Source: an uncultured Lachnospiraceae bacterium (lineage in GTDB: Bacteria > Bacillota > Clostridia > Lachnospirales > Lachnospiraceae). Taken from it: 42,538 nucleotides of DNA. A program made the position numbers and the translations under genes. Within the stretch, counting starts at the first letter, position 1. Each line of letters begins with the position of its first letter. The stretch is taken from contig CAMNTQ010000029.1 in the NCBI GenBank assembly GCA_946558695.1, positions 1 to 42,538 on the forward strand, read 5' to 3'. The notes beneath the pieces are model-generated. The model ran no database searches. It saw only the letters and a list, made by a program, of their open reading frames with translations, and was not told where the DNA came from. This document shows positions 1 through 7,420 of the stretch, in pieces.

Positions 1-644
1 GCGGTACAATTACGGTAAACGGGAAAATGGGTATTCAGCTGCAATCATCATCTTTGCCCGCCCATATCAAACCGATGGAGGCTGTAAGGTTATTTTCAAA
101 ATGGAATAAGGCAAAGATTGATTTCACGATGCTTAACGCTCTTGGCATGAAAGAAATCACGAAGAAACAATACATCCAATTATCCACAGGACAAAAAAGG
201 CGGCTGCATCTTGCCCTTGCCCTCGTCGGCAATCCGGATATTATTTTTCTCGATGAGCCGACTGCGGGGCTTGATGCCCCGGGCAGGGTTTCGCTTCACG
301 AGCAAATTCGCAAACTCAAGTCACAAGGAAAAACGATCGTTTTGGCAAGTCACGATATGGCGGAAGTGGAAAACCTATGTGACCGCCTTGCAATTTTGAA
401 TCATGGGAATATTGTCTTTTGCGGCACAGCGGCAGAATTGACAGAAAGAAATGGGGAAACGTATTTTATCCATATCAAAACGAGGCAGGGGAACAGTACG
501 TTTGAGACGGATACTGTCGAAGATACTTTGATTTCCTTGCTTAATGATTTGAAGCAAAAAGAAATTCATCTATTGGATATGAAAGTTGACCGCGGCACAC
601 TGGAACAGCATTTTATGGAAATGGCAAGGAGGGAAACAGAATGA
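1..644 (+). CDS. ABC transporter ATP-binding protein (5' end outside window)
   Basis: This is the ATPase subunit of an ABC exporter and powers the ABC-2 permease encoded next. The frame is open to base 3 with no stop, so the gene starts before the window and the Walker A loop is missing. Visible are the strand reading GTITVNG, a Q-loop-like glutamine soon after, the signature LSTGQKRR, Walker B IIFLDEPTAGLD, and the switch histidine in LASHD. The signature has T in place of the second G of the usual LSGGQ, which is common in drug and bacteriocin exporters. The C-terminal segment of about 60 residues is the usual DUF4162-like tail. Its stop overlaps the permease start by 4 nt (ATGA), which indicates translational coupling. 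The substrate cannot be told from sequence. Confidence 0.9.
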   Translation, partial: GTITVNGKMGIQLQSSSLPAHIKPMEAVRLFSKWNKAKIDFTMLNALGMKEITKKQYIQLSTGQKRRLHLALALVGNPDIIFLDEPTAGLDAPGRVSLHEQIRKLKSQGKTIVLASHDMAEVENLCDRLAILNHGNIVFCGTAAELTERNGETYFIHIKTRQGNSTFETDTVEDTLISLLNDLKQKEIHLLDMKVDRGTLEQHFMEMARRETE

Positions 645-1357
645 ACGGTTTTTTATATGGCGCGGCGTTACAGTGGAAATTGGATATACGCAGTAAATCC
701 CTGTTAGTTACCTGCTATATGCTTCCGCTTCTTTTCTTTCTTCTTATGGGCGGTATTTTTACTTCCGTTATGCCCGAAATGGGAAGTACGCTAATACAAT
801 CTATGATTGTAATGAGTGTTTCAATGGGGGCATTTATCGGATTACCGCCGTCGTTGATTGAAACTTACGGAAGTGACATAAAAAAAGTTTATAAAGCAAA
901 CGGAGTGCCTATCTGCTTAGGACTTGTTACAATGTTCCTTTCGGCATTTGTTCATTTGATGACTGCCTGTGTCGTGATAGTGCTGCTTGCCCCTATTCTG
1001 TTTGAAGCAGCTCTGCCGGCACAGCTTCCGTTTTTCTTTCTTGCGCTTGCTATATACATTGCCTCGTCGTTAAGTATTGGAAGTGTGTTAGGATTGACGG
1101 TAAAAGATCAAGCGAAACTGACGATGATAGCGCAATTCGTGTTTTTGCCCTCCATCATGCTTTCGGGAATTATGTTTCCTATGGAGTTTCTGCCCGATTT
1201 TTTGGAAACGGCAGGACTGATTTTCCCGGCCTCTTGGGGATATCGGTTGATGTTGGATAATGGATTTTGCTTTGAAAATCTATGGTATCTGATTTTTCTC
1301 TTTCTTTCGGCGGTAATTGTATGCGGAATAGTTTTGAAAAAACAAAAAGCAAAATAG
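641..1357 (+). CDS. ABC-2 type transporter permease
   Basis: This 238-residue membrane protein is the permease partner of the preceding ATPase. It shows about six hydrophobic segments: near residues 22-42, 50-75, 95-120, 128-150, 160-180 and 215-235. The segment LSGIMFPMEFLPDFLE, between the fourth and fifth helices, resembles the ABC-2 family signature. The start ATG lies in the ATGA overlap with the ATPase stop, after an AAGGAGGG ribosome site. Base composition is a little more AT-rich than the housekeeping genes that follow, which would suit an acquired exporter, but this is only an impression. It could export a drug, a lipid or a peptide; no substrate evidence is visible. Confidence 0.88.
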   Translation: MNGFLYGAALQWKLDIRSKSLLVTCYMLPLLFFLLMGGIFTSVMPEMGSTLIQSMIVMSVSMGAFIGLPPSLIETYGSDIKKVYKANGVPICLGLVTMFLSAFVHLMTACVVIVLLAPILFEAALPAQLPFFFLALAIYIASSLSIGSVLGLTVKDQAKLTMIAQFVFLPSIMLSGIMFPMEFLPDFLETAGLIFPASWGYRLMLDNGFCFENLWYLIFLFLSAVIVCGIVLKKQKAK

Positions 1358-1461
1358 TTTGGAGGAAAAAGTGCTGTTTCGGATAGCTGTAAAATATGAA
1401 ATTCTTAAGATTATATGACGTATTGTTAAAAATTAGAAGATGTTATGCTGCAAAGGCTGAT

Positions 1462-1495
1462 TTCTGTTATAATGGTTATATCAATAAAGGGGAAA
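1462..1495 (+). promoter_or_regulatory. Promoter with extended -10, upstream of the glycosyltransferase gene
   Basis: TATAAT at 1468-1473 is preceded by TGT, giving an extended -10 (TGnTATAAT). No good -35 box is visible 16-18 nt upstream. An AAAGGGG ribosome site follows near 1485. The 145-nt gap after the ABC permease holds nothing else that can be recognised. Confidence 0.55.
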
Positions 1496-1502
1496 TCTGC
1501 AA

Positions 1503-2225
1503 ATGAAAAATATTTTCCGGGTTGTCCGTAAACTGTCAGCCGCGCTGTTGCTCATCAGTTTTCTGTTTGTTTTGCTGGCCGGTGTTTTTTACGGCGTTAA
1601 GGGATACAATATGTACAAAAAAGCAATAGATGAAAAGCCGCTTGCTCAGAGAGTGGAAGAAATCCGCAGTATGGAGGATTTTACCTGCTATTCTGAGCTG
1701 TCTCCGTTCTATATACAGGCCATCATATCTGTGGAGGACAAAAGGTTCAGAAGTCATAAGGGGATTGACCTGATCGCTGTCGGGCGCGCGGCGTGGAGGG
1801 ATCTGAAGGCGGGGAGCTTCGAGGAAGGCGGGAGTACCATAACCCAGCAGTTGGCGAAGAATATGCTGTTTACGAAGGACAAGAAGCTGGAGCGCAAGGC
1901 CGCGGAGGTATTTGCGGTATCGGCGATCGAGTCGGAATATACGAAGGAAGAGATTTTTGAGCTGTATGTAAACGCCGCTGATTTTGGCGGCGGATATTAT
2001 GGTATCTATCAGGCGGCAAAAGGATACTTCGGAAAGGAACCGTCAAAGCTTTCGGATTATGAATCTGTTCTGCTTGCGGGAGTGCCGAACGCTCCTTCCG
2101 CCTATTCGCCCGATAAAAATATGGAGCTGGCTGCGAAGCGCGCAGAGCAGGTGCTTGACAGTATGGTGAGAAATAAGATTATAACGCGGAAAGAAGCCGG
2201 TAAGATAGAAAAGCAGATGCCGTGA
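1503..2225 (+). CDS. Monofunctional peptidoglycan glycosyltransferase (GT51)
   Basis: This enzyme polymerises lipid II into glycan strands at the outer face of the membrane. It has an N-terminal signal-anchor helix at about residues 11-33 and then a GT51 domain. Motif 1 is EDKRFRSHKGID with the catalytic glutamate, motif 2 is GGSTITQQLAKN, and the later family motif contains ELYVNAADFGGGYYGI. The protein ends after about 240 residues with no transpeptidase domain, so it is a monofunctional enzyme (MtgA or SgtB type) rather than a bifunctional class A PBP. It appears to be a single transcription unit with its own extended -10 promoter and a downstream rsmD promoter. The family assignment is secure; the exact ortholog name is left open. 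Confidence 0.93.
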   Translation: MKNIFRVVRKLSAALLLISFLFVLLAGVFYGVKGYNMYKKAIDEKPLAQRVEEIRSMEDFTCYSELSPFYIQAIISVEDKRFRSHKGIDLIAVGRAAWRDLKAGSFEEGGSTITQQLAKNMLFTKDKKLERKAAEVFAVSAIESEYTKEEIFELYVNAADFGGGYYGIYQAAKGYFGKEPSKLSDYESVLLAGVPNAPSAYSPDKNMELAAKRAEQVLDSMVRNKIITRKEAGKIEKQMP

Positions 2226-2232
2226 AATTTTA

Positions 2233-2261
2233 TTGACAATTGTCCCTCTTCTCTTTATAAT
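2233..2261 (+). promoter_or_regulatory. Consensus sigma-A promoter for rsmD-coaD
   Basis: TTGACA at 2233-2238 and TATAAT at 2256-2261 are separated by exactly 17 nt, so both boxes match consensus perfectly. It drives rsmD, coaD and the coiled-coil gene, which follow without a visible terminator. Confidence 0.85.
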
Positions 2262-2315
2262 GTACGGGAAATGTCATGGCTAATGTCTGGGAAAAGCAAT
2301 GGAAGGGGTTTTTCT

Positions 2316-2873
2316 ATGCGTGTGATTGCGGGAAGCGCAAGAAGATTACAATTGAAAACGTTGGACGGTCTGGACACAAGACCTACTACGGACCGTATCA
2401 AGGAGACTCTGTTCAATATGATCGCGGACGGGCTTTATGGCTGTACATTTTTGGACTTATTCGCAGGCAGCGGCAGCATCGGGATCGAGGCGTTAAGCCG
2501 CGGGGCGAAAAAGGCAGTGTTCGTGGAGAAGAATCCGAAGGCTATGGCATATGTGAAGGAGAATCTTGCGCACACGAAGCTTTCTGATCAGGCAGAGACG
2601 ATGCAGACGGATGCATTCGGCGCGCTTGCCCGCCTTAGGGGGCGCCGCCAATTTGACTATATTTATATGGACCCGCCTTATGGAAAGGAATTGGAGAGAA
2701 AGGCGCTTGCATATCTGACGGAATGCGCTCTTTTGGAGGAAGACGGGGTTATCATTATTGAAGCGGCTCTTGACACTCCGTTTGATTATGCAGAGGAACT
2801 TGGATATACGATTGTAAAAGTGAAGACTTACAAGACGAACAAGCATGTTTTTCTTGAAAAAAGCAGGATATAG
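2316..2873 (+). CDS. rsmD: 16S rRNA (guanine(966)-N(2))-methyltransferase RsmD
   Basis: This SAM-dependent enzyme methylates G966 of 16S rRNA in the small ribosomal subunit. The SAM-binding motif [18 protein letters not shown] and the catalytic DPPYG motif (N6/N2 methylase type) are both present, and the N-terminus [10 protein letters not shown] is typical of the family. I place the start at ATG 2316, behind a GGAAGGGG site with 7-nt spacing. The longer frame from 2271 adds 15 residues without family resemblance or a ribosome site, and begins almost on the promoter. The product is 185 residues, normal for RsmD. It is followed by coaD, the usual Firmicute neighbour (ylbH-ylbI in Bacillus), 26 nt downstream. 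Confidence 0.95.
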   Translation: MRVIAGSARRLQLKTLDGLDTRPTTDRIKETLFNMIADGLYGCTFLDLFAGSGSIGIEALSRGAKKAVFVEKNPKAMAYVKENLAHTKLSDQAETMQTDAFGALARLRGRRQFDYIYMDPPYGKELERKALAYLTECALLEEDGVIIIEAALDTPFDYAEELGYTIVKVKTYKTNKHVFLEKSRI

Positions 2874-2899
2874 ACATTGTATTATTTGGGAGTGGAATT

Positions 2900-3397
2900 A
2901 TGATAAGGGCGATCTATCCGGGCAGTTTTGATCCGGTCACGTACGGACATCTGGATATTATGACAAGAGCGGCGGCTCTCGTGGATGAATTAATTGTCGG
3001 AGTATTGAATAATAACGCAAAAACACCGTTGTTTTCCGCAGAAGAACGTGTTAAAATGTTAAAGGACGCTGCGAAAGACTTATCCAATGTGAAAGTCATC
3101 CCTTTTGAGGGACTTTTAGTAGATTTCGCAGAAAAGATGGATGCCTGCATGGTCATCAGGGGCTTAAGGGCAATCACTGATTTTGAAAATGAGCTTAAGA
3201 TGGCACAGACGAATCATAAGCTGTCGCCGAAGGTGGAGACGGTTTTTCTTACAACCAGTTTAGAGCATGCATACTTAAGTTCCACGGTTGTTAAGGAAGT
3301 GGCGTATTTTGGCGGGAATATTTCTCAGTTTGTGCCGGAGAGCGTTGAGAAAAAGATACAAGAGAAAATGATGGAAAAGGAGAGTGTACACCAATGA
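2900..3397 (+). CDS. coaD: Phosphopantetheine adenylyltransferase
   Basis: This enzyme transfers AMP from ATP to 4'-phosphopantetheine to form dephospho-CoA, the penultimate step of coenzyme A synthesis. The nucleotidyltransferase motif [13 protein letters not shown] (the T/HxGH signature) is near residue 7. The ISSTxxR-like motif appears as LSSTVVKE near residue 127. The product is 165 residues, standard for bacterial CoaD. It is co-transcribed with rsmD, and its stop overlaps the start of the next coiled-coil gene by 4 nt, so the three form a tight unit. Nothing unusual was seen. Confidence 0.97.
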   Translation: MIRAIYPGSFDPVTYGHLDIMTRAAALVDELIVGVLNNNAKTPLFSAEERVKMLKDAAKDLSNVKVIPFEGLLVDFAEKMDACMVIRGLRAITDFENELKMAQTNHKLSPKVETVFLTTSLEHAYLSSTVVKEVAYFGGNISQFVPESVEKKIQEKMMEKESVHQ

Positions 3398-4026
3398 GCA
3401 GCCGGATTGAACAGATTATAGAAGAGATTGAGGAATACATTGACAGTTGTAAATTCCAGCCTTTGTCTACCTCTAAGATTATTGTAAACAAGGATCAGAT
3501 CGACGAACTTTTGCGGGAATTACGCATGAAGACTCCTGATGAGATCAAGAGATACCAGAAGATCATTGCCAATAAGGACGCCATCTTAGCGGATGCGCAG
3601 GCGAAGGCGGACGGCATGATCGAGGAAGCGCAGATTCATACCAACGAGCTGGTGAGCGAGCATGAGATCATGCAGCAGGCTTACGCGCAGGCGAACGAGA
3701 TCGTGACGGCGGCTACGGAGCAGGCACAGCAGATTCTTGATAACGCTGCGAACGATGCCAATGACATCCGTATCGGAGCCATCCAGTATACGGACGATCT
3801 TCTAGCCAATGCGGAGAGCATCATCGGACATACCCTTGACAGCTACACTGCCAAGTATGACGGTCTGGTGAATTCCCTTCAGGAATGTTATGATATGGTT
3901 CACAATAACCGTACAGAATTAGAGGTTCCGGAGCAGTCTCCGAGAAGCCTTGAGACAGAGTATGCCGATGAAGGACCAGATATACCGGAACCTGTATTTG
4001 ATTTTGGCGACGATCCGATGATCTAG
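3394..4026 (+). CDS. Coiled-coil protein of unknown function, coupled to coaD
   Basis: The function is not recognised. The 210-residue product starts at an ATG overlapping the coaD stop. Residues of about 60-155 are dominated by A, Q, E and I in a pattern expected for a long coiled coil, with repeated segments such as [19 protein letters not shown] and [20 protein letters not shown]. The C-terminal 35 residues are acidic and proline-bearing. No membrane helix, signal peptide or catalytic motif was found. The coiled coil superficially resembles DivIVA or V-ATPase subunit E/H helices, so databases may label it ATPase, but nothing here supports ATP hydrolysis. Its stable attachment to coaD argues for a conserved clade-specific cytoplasmic or division-associated protein, which is inference. 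Confidence 0.85.
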   Translation: MSSRIEQIIEEIEEYIDSCKFQPLSTSKIIVNKDQIDELLRELRMKTPDEIKRYQKIIANKDAILADAQAKADGMIEEAQIHTNELVSEHEIMQQAYAQANEIVTAATEQAQQILDNAANDANDIRIGAIQYTDDLLANAESIIGHTLDSYTAKYDGLVNSLQECYDMVHNNRTELEVPEQSPRSLETEYADEGPDIPEPVFDFGDDPMI

Positions 4027-4037
4027 ATGTGAAGATT

Positions 4038-4991
4038 TTAAAAAAGATACAGATATAAACTTGCAAGTAAGCTGGTTACCAGAGCGGTAGCCAGTTTTTT
4101 TAACAGATAGGAATACATGGGGATCCCGGTTCCTTTTATCATGGAAGCAGTCTGTGCCGCAGCGCACAGCCCTCCGAAGGAGGCGGCGGACAGGCACAGG
4201 ATATAGACGGCCTTTGAGCACAGATCTGACTGGCACAGCATGGTAATCCCATTCGTAACTTCAAGGTTTGCTATAAGGGTCAGATGCAAAGGAGAACTGC
4301 CCATGGAAAGAGGTTCCAGAAGTTCTGTAAAAATCGCAAAGATCATAATATAGACGCCCACTTTTGTGATGGATTCCAGAGCATTTCCGATGGAAAAGTC
4401 CAGCGCGTCGGACAGAGAGGAACGTAAGGGAGCGTCTGATATCTGCAAAGAAGCAGAAGTTTCAAAGCTTTTCCTGCTGTACGGGCGGCAGAAAAAGCTT
4501 ATGATGACCGGAGACAGTAATAAAATCGCGAGGGTAGGCAGTTTCAGGTCGTCTCTGCGCAGATTTTGCATAACAAGGAAGCTTAAGATGAACATAGGGC
4601 TTGTGTTATTGCAGAAAGAGAGAAGGTAGGAAGCCTCCTCTTTTGAAATACTGCCTTGACGGTATAGGTCTGCAGTTACTTTGGCGCCCATCGGGTATCC
4701 GCATAAGAATCCTGACAGCACGGCGAAGGAGCCGTAGGACGATACCCCGAAAAATCTGCAGAATACAGGTTTTGTAACATAGAGAAGTACATCAATTGCC
4801 TTTGTCTGAACCATCAGATTGCAGATCAGGATAAAAGGAAACAGTGTGGGAAGGACCGTGTTGAACCACAAAAGCAGACCTTCGCTGGCGCCTCTAAATA
4901 CCGGGGAGGGGAACAGAAGCATGATGATAAATAAAGCGATTAAAAACAACGGCAGGGAAATCCTCCTGAAAATATGAATAGGAAATGTCAT
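4038..4991 (-). CDS. YlbJ-like integral membrane protein (nucleoside-recognition/Gate domain)
   Basis: This polytopic membrane protein resembles the sporulation protein YlbJ of Bacillus, which sits beside coaD there as well. The family segment SGFLCGYPMGAK, followed by a stretch with TADLYRQGSISKEEA and the conserved SFCNNTSP, is clear; about eight hydrophobic helices are present. Residues are fewer than the roughly 400 of Bacillus YlbJ. The start is uncertain. ATG 4991 follows a modest GAAAGAG site, while an in-frame TTG at 5009 has no better site, so I chose the ATG. It converges on the coaD operon with 11 nt between stops. A role in spore cortex or forespore transport is known for the family and only inferred here. 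Confidence 0.85.
   Translation of the reverse strand: MTFPIHIFRRISLPLFLIALFIIMLLFPSPVFRGASEGLLLWFNTVLPTLFPFILICNLMVQTKAIDVLLYVTKPVFCRFFGVSSYGSFAVLSGFLCGYPMGAKVTADLYRQGSISKEEASYLLSFCNNTSPMFILSFLVMQNLRRDDLKLPTLAILLLSPVIISFFCRPYSRKSFETSASLQISDAPLRSSLSDALDFSIGNALESITKVGVYIMIFAIFTELLEPLSMGSSPLHLTLIANLEVTNGITMLCQSDLCSKAVYILCLSAASFGGLCAAAQTASMIKGTGIPMYSYLLKKLATALVTSLLASLYLYLF
4072..4101 (+). terminator. Rho-independent terminator inside the convergent gene's 3' end
   Basis: CTGGTTACC (4072-4080) pairs with GGTAGCCAG (4086-4094) across a 5-nt loop and is followed by seven T (4095-4101). It ends the rsmD-coaD-coiled-coil unit. It lies within the last coding codons of the minus-strand YlbJ-like gene. 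Confidence 0.8.
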
Positions 4992-5129
4992 GGCGGCTCT
5001 TTCAGTCAAAGTCTTTAAAATAATTTATGGAATGTACGTCCCGTTTATGAAATATATTAGGATTGTGGGAACACAAAGAAATGCTTTTCATAATTTGACA
5101 AAAAATATACAATTTCAGCAAAATAGCAC

Positions 5130-5156
5130 TTGTGTATTTTAAAAGATTGTGATAAT
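5130..5156 (+). promoter_or_regulatory. Candidate promoter of the ldh-hdr-flx-frd-fum operon
   Basis: An extended -10, TGTGATAAT at 5148-5156, has a weak -35 (TTGTGT, 5130-5135). A second candidate -35, TTGACA at 5095-5100, has no good partner -10. The extended -10 lies inside the upstream Rex-like palindrome, which would suit repression. The transcription start has not been mapped. Confidence 0.45.
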
Positions 5157-5164
5157 ATTAACAA
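5147..5164 (+). promoter_or_regulatory. Rex-type redox operator, upstream copy
   Basis: TTGTGATAATATTAACAA matches the Firmicute Rex consensus TTGTTAA-N4-TTAACAA. The right half is 7/7 and the left half 5/7. It overlaps the candidate extended -10 at 5148-5156, so bound Rex would block polymerase. Rex leaves DNA when NADH/NAD+ rises (family knowledge). Confidence 0.7.
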
Positions 5165-5204
5165 AGATAAAGTCTTATAAAAGATTTTGTTTTTTGACAA
5201 TGAG

Positions 5205-5222
5205 TTGTTAAAAAAATAACGA
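5205..5222 (+). promoter_or_regulatory. Rex-type redox operator, downstream copy
   Basis: TTGTTAAAAAAATAACGA matches the Rex consensus with the left half 7/7 and the right half 5/7. It ends 15 nt before the ldh ATG and just before the AAGGAGAAG ribosome site. The two operators are 58 bp apart centre to centre. Confidence 0.7.
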
Positions 5223-5237
5223 AAAGGAGAAGAAACC

Positions 5238-6185
5238 ATGAGCAGCAAAATTACAATCATTGGAGCAGGAAGCGTAGGAGCTACAATTGCCTACACATTG
5301 TCCGGACAGGATATCGCATCAGAGCTTGTGCTCATCGATATCAACAAGGCAAAGGTAGAAGGAGAGGTAATGGATATCGAGCAGGGAACCTGCTTTAGAG
5401 ATCCGATTTCTATCAAGGCAGGAGAATATGAAGACGCAAAAGACTCTGACATCGTAATTATTACATCCGGTATCGCACGTAAGCCGGGACAGACAAGAAT
5501 CGAGCTTACGCAGACGAATGTAAATATCTTAAAGGAAATCACCCCAGAGATTGTAAAGGCAGCTCCGAATGCCCTTTACATCATCGTAAGCAATCCAGTT
5601 GACATCATGACATATGTATTTACAAAGATTTCGGGACTTCCGGAGAATCAGATCATCGGTTCCGGTACGATTCTTGATTCTGCGCGTCTGCGCTGCGGAT
5701 TGTCTGACCACTTTAAGGTTGCGCAGAGGAATATCCATGCATATGTATACGGCGAGCACGGGGACACGTCGTTTATCCCATGGTCAGCGGCGCGTATCGC
5801 GGGCGTTAATGTAGACGATTACTATGAGATGGCAGAGCACTTCGGAAAGCATTTTGAGAAGCTTGACAAGGATGAGATGCTTACCTATGTTCAGAAGTCG
5901 GGCGGACAGATCATTTCCAATAAGGGCGCTACCTTCTATGCGGTGACAAGAGGCGTGTGCAAGTTATGCGGCTTCCTCTTATCGGCATCTGAGTCAGTTA
6001 CGACCGTATCTTCTATGATGCACGGCGAGTACGGCATTGAGGACGTCTGCTTAAGCACCTTGACTTTGGTAGGTCCGAACGGAATTCAGGGCAAGCTTTC
6101 CATGAAGCTTACGGATGAAGAAGTCGCCCTTCTGAAGAAGAGCGCTGACGCTCTGAAAGATGTGATTGCGCAGATCGAACTGTAA
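5238..6185 (+). CDS. ldh: L-lactate dehydrogenase (NAD+)
   Basis: This enzyme interconverts pyruvate plus NADH and L-lactate plus NAD+ in the cytoplasm. The N-terminal Rossmann motif GAGSVGA and the acidic residue after VLID define NAD binding. The catalytic histidine lies in GEHGDTS (about residue 174) and the substrate arginine in LDSARLR. The specificity loop reads RKPGQTR: glutamine (about residue 85) is the lactate dehydrogenase residue, where malate dehydrogenase has arginine, so I reject MDH despite the C4-acid genes downstream. The length of 315 residues is standard. The ATG follows AAGGAGAAG. Only 45 nt and no terminator separate it from hdrB, so it probably heads the long operon and shares its Rex-type control. 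Confidence 0.95.
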   Translation: MSSKITIIGAGSVGATIAYTLSGQDIASELVLIDINKAKVEGEVMDIEQGTCFRDPISIKAGEYEDAKDSDIVIITSGIARKPGQTRIELTQTNVNILKEITPEIVKAAPNALYIIVSNPVDIMTYVFTKISGLPENQIIGSGTILDSARLRCGLSDHFKVAQRNIHAYVYGEHGDTSFIPWSAARIAGVNVDDYYEMAEHFGKHFEKLDKDEMLTYVQKSGGQIISNKGATFYAVTRGVCKLCGFLLSASESVTTVSSMMHGEYGIEDVCLSTLTLVGPNGIQGKLSMKLTDEEVALLKKSADALKDVIAQIEL

Positions 6186-6230
6186 TCAGTAAGACAATTT
6201 TAAAAATATAGGAAAGGAAAACGTGAAACT

Positions 6231-7025
6231 ATGAAGTACAGCTATTATCCGGGATGCACTTTGCGGACGAAGGCGAAAGATTTGGACGACTATGCCAGAG
6301 CCAGTGCGAGAGTCTTAGGGTTCGAACTGGAAGAAGTCGAAGACTGGCAGTGCTGCGGCGGCGTATATCCGCTCGGTACTGATGAGATCGCGACAAAGCT
6401 TTCATCTGTACGCGCGCTGAATGCGGCGAAGGAAAAGAATCAGGAGCTGGTAACGATCTGTTCTGCCTGTCATCATGTCATCAAGCGCGTGAACGACGAT
6501 ATGAAAAATGTGGAAGATATCTGCACCAGAGCGAACAATTATATGGAGCTTGATACGCCTTACAAGGGCGAGACAAAGGTTCTTCACTACTTGGAAGTGC
6601 TTCGCGACAGAGTAGGATTTGACGAACTGAAAAAGAAAGTGGTAAATCCGCTTAAGGGTAAGAAGATCGGCGCATATTACGGATGCCTCCTTCTTCGTCC
6701 GGGAAAACTCCTTGAGTTTGACAATCCGGAGAATCCGAAGATCATGGAAGACTTTATCCGTGCCATCGGCGCAGAGCCGGTGATTTATCCGTACCGCAAC
6801 GAATGCTGCGGCGGATACATATCTTTGAAGGAAAAGGACATGGCAAAATCCATGTGCGACAAGATCACAGAGAGCGCAGAAGGCTTCGGGGCAGACATGC
6901 TCATCACGGCCTGTCCTCTGTGTATGTATAATCTGAACAAGAGCAGTGCAAAGAAGATCCCGGTATATTACTTTACGGAGCTTCTTGCTGAAGCTTTGGG
7001 AGTTAAGGAGGTGCAGGCATCATGA
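6231..7025 (+). CDS. hdrB: HdrB-like subunit (CCG domain, non-cubane FeS clusters)
   Basis: This is the catalytic-type subunit of heterodisulfide reductase-like complexes. Both cysteine-rich CCG motifs are complete: C9, C41-C42, C77, C80 and C152, C192-C193, C228, C231. In methanogen HdrB these bind two non-cubane [4Fe-4S] clusters that cleave disulfides. The 264-residue length is close to the family norm. Its stop region overlaps the hdrC start (ATGA at 7022). Because a bacterium of this type has no CoM-CoB heterodisulfide, the physiological partner must differ. The operon suggests electron delivery to the fumarate reductase subunits encoded downstream, or a small thiol/disulfide carrier. 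The family is certain; the partner is inferred. Confidence 0.93.
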   Translation: MKYSYYPGCTLRTKAKDLDDYARASARVLGFELEEVEDWQCCGGVYPLGTDEIATKLSSVRALNAAKEKNQELVTICSACHHVIKRVNDDMKNVEDICTRANNYMELDTPYKGETKVLHYLEVLRDRVGFDELKKKVVNPLKGKKIGAYYGCLLLRPGKLLEFDNPENPKIMEDFIRAIGAEPVIYPYRNECCGGYISLKEKDMAKSMCDKITESAEGFGADMLITACPLCMYNLNKSSAKKIPVYYFTELLAEALGVKEVQAS

Positions 7026-7414
7026 GTTCCAATAAGAAGAAACAGGCGGAACTGATCGAAGAGATCAGCGGCGTGAATCCGTTAAAATGCATGAAGTGCG
7101 GAAAATGTTCTGCCACATGCCCTTCCTATAACGAGATGGACATCAAGCCTCACCAGTTTGTATCCTATGTGATCAATGAAGATGTGGAGAGCCTTGTAAA
7201 CTCAAAGTCTCTCTGGAAATGTCTTTCCTGCTTCGCCTGCGTGGAGAGATGCCCGAGAGACGTGAAACCAGGAAAACTTATCGACGCTGCAAGGCAGATG
7301 GTCGTGCGCCAGCGGAACAATACCTATCTGTCGCCGGATGAGATCCCGGAATTACTGGATCCGGAATTGCCGCAGCAGCTTTTAGTCAGTGCATTCAGAA
7401 GATACAGGAGGTGA
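7022..7414 (+). CDS. hdrC: HdrC-like 2x[4Fe-4S] electron-transfer subunit
   Basis: This 130-residue ferredoxin-like protein connects HdrA to HdrB. It carries two complete CxxCxxCxxxC motifs at C23-C33 and C67-C77, each followed by proline as in HdrC and other dicluster proteins. The N- and C-terminal helices are charged, and no membrane segment is present, so the complex is soluble. The start ATG overlaps the hdrB stop and follows an AAGGAGG site. Its own stop lies inside the AGGAGGTGA ribosome site of hdrA, so translation of hdrB, hdrC and hdrA is tightly coupled, as expected for a stoichiometric complex. Confidence 0.93.
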   Translation: MSSNKKKQAELIEEISGVNPLKCMKCGKCSATCPSYNEMDIKPHQFVSYVINEDVESLVNSKSLWKCLSCFACVERCPRDVKPGKLIDAARQMVVRQRNNTYLSPDEIPELLDPELPQQLLVSAFRRYRR

Positions 7415-7420
7415 TAGAGC

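Noticed and set aside
1423..1439. Rex-like TTGTTAA upstream of the glycosyltransferase gene
   Set aside because: Only the left half-site matches; the right half does not resemble TTAACAA.
5238..6185. Malate dehydrogenase as an alternative call for the first operon gene
   Set aside because: The specificity loop has glutamine (RKPGQTR), the lactate dehydrogenase residue, where malate dehydrogenase has arginine.
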